This document shows, piece after piece, positions 14,652-14,756 of a stretch of DNA of 14,756 nucleotides. The notes below the pieces were generated by a model. That model ran no database searches, had not been told where the DNA came from, and saw nothing but the letters and a program-made list of their open reading frames with translations. Location of the stretch: assembly GCA_019454625.1 (NCBI GenBank), contig JACFNY010000016.1, positions 1 to 14,756 on the forward strand. Direction: 5' to 3'. Origin of the DNA: Sphingomonadaceae bacterium (lineage in GTDB: Bacteria > Pseudomonadota > Alphaproteobacteria > Sphingomonadales > Sphingomonadaceae). The number at the start of each line of letters is the position of its first letter. The stretch's first letter is position 1. The position numbers and the translations under genes were made by a program.

Positions 14652-14756
14652 ATGACGACGAACGGGACAAAACGACGCGCAGGCCTGCTGGCGGCCGTCA
14701 TGGGCTGCGCCGTGATTCCGGCGCTGCCGGCCGCGGCGCAGCAGGCGGAGGGCGCG
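14652..14756 (+). CDS. Exported protein, N-terminal fragment (cut by window end)
   Basis: Only the first 35 codons are in the window. They encode a Sec-type signal peptide: a basic start (TKRR), a hydrophobic stretch (AGLLAAVMGCAVIPALP) and a cleavage-like AAA-QQ at about residues 27-31. The ATG at 14652 has GGGGGA with a 5-nt spacer, and the divergent promoter and operator lie just upstream. The mature protein is not visible, so no function can be assigned. By context, divergent from a TetR regulator in this kind of genome, a TonB-dependent receptor or another envelope protein would be an unsurprising guess. Confidence 0.75.
   Translation, partial: MTTNGTKRRAGLLAAVMGCAVIPALPAAAQQAEGA

Noticed and set aside
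1..14756. A check for CRISPR arrays, tRNA or rRNA genes, insertion sequences and toxin-antitoxin or phage-defence genes
   Set aside because: No spaced repeats, cloverleaf-like segments, transposase motifs or defence-type domains were seen. The genes account for nearly all of the sequence.

Overview
The window is a dense, high-GC chromosomal segment from a Gram-negative bacterium, most probably an alphaproteobacterium and perhaps a sphingomonad. This rests on the very GC-rich third codon positions, ATGA-type gene overlaps, frequent GTG/TTG starts, an outer-membrane efflux lipoprotein, an RlpA-like protein and the style of the CoA-transferase and TetR genes. No rRNA, tRNA, insertion sequence, integrase or CRISPR array was seen. 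Fifteen genes are supported, two of them cut by the window edges, and almost all are recognisable core or common accessory functions.

Layout. (1) Positions 1-1213, plus strand: the end of a GT4-type glycosyltransferase overlapping a SAM methyltransferase, probably the tail of a surface-glycan locus. (2) Positions 6853-1217, minus strand: a tightly packed run of an OprM/NodT-type outer-membrane lipoprotein, a MacA-type adaptor, a MacB-type ATPase, a MacB-type permease and an EamA transporter. The first four form a complete tripartite efflux pump. (3) Positions 8945-6985, minus strand: a cyclopropane-fatty-acid synthase family gene overlapping a PlsC-type acyltransferase, a small membrane-lipid operon. 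(4) Positions 9074-9550, plus strand: an exported RlpA-like double-psi beta-barrel protein, convergent with rlmN (10787-9573), which is preceded on the minus strand by a histidine phosphatase (11462-10821). (5) Positions 11570-13774, plus strand: the two subunits of a 3-oxoacid CoA-transferase with a class C acid phosphatase lipoprotein gene embedded between them. (6) Positions 14522-13842, minus strand: a TetR regulator, divergent from an exported protein that begins at 14652 and runs off the window. A perfect 8-bp inverted repeat lies in the shared promoter region.

I did not find a clearly new biological system. The observations most worth a second look are: the phosphatase inserted inside the CoA-transferase operon; near-identical 14-nt tandem duplications at two separate gene junctions (12260-12287 and 2115-2142), each of which appears to have pulled apart an ancestral 4-nt stop/start overlap; the TetR operator candidate; and the Ser/Thr-rich insertion in the efflux adaptor.
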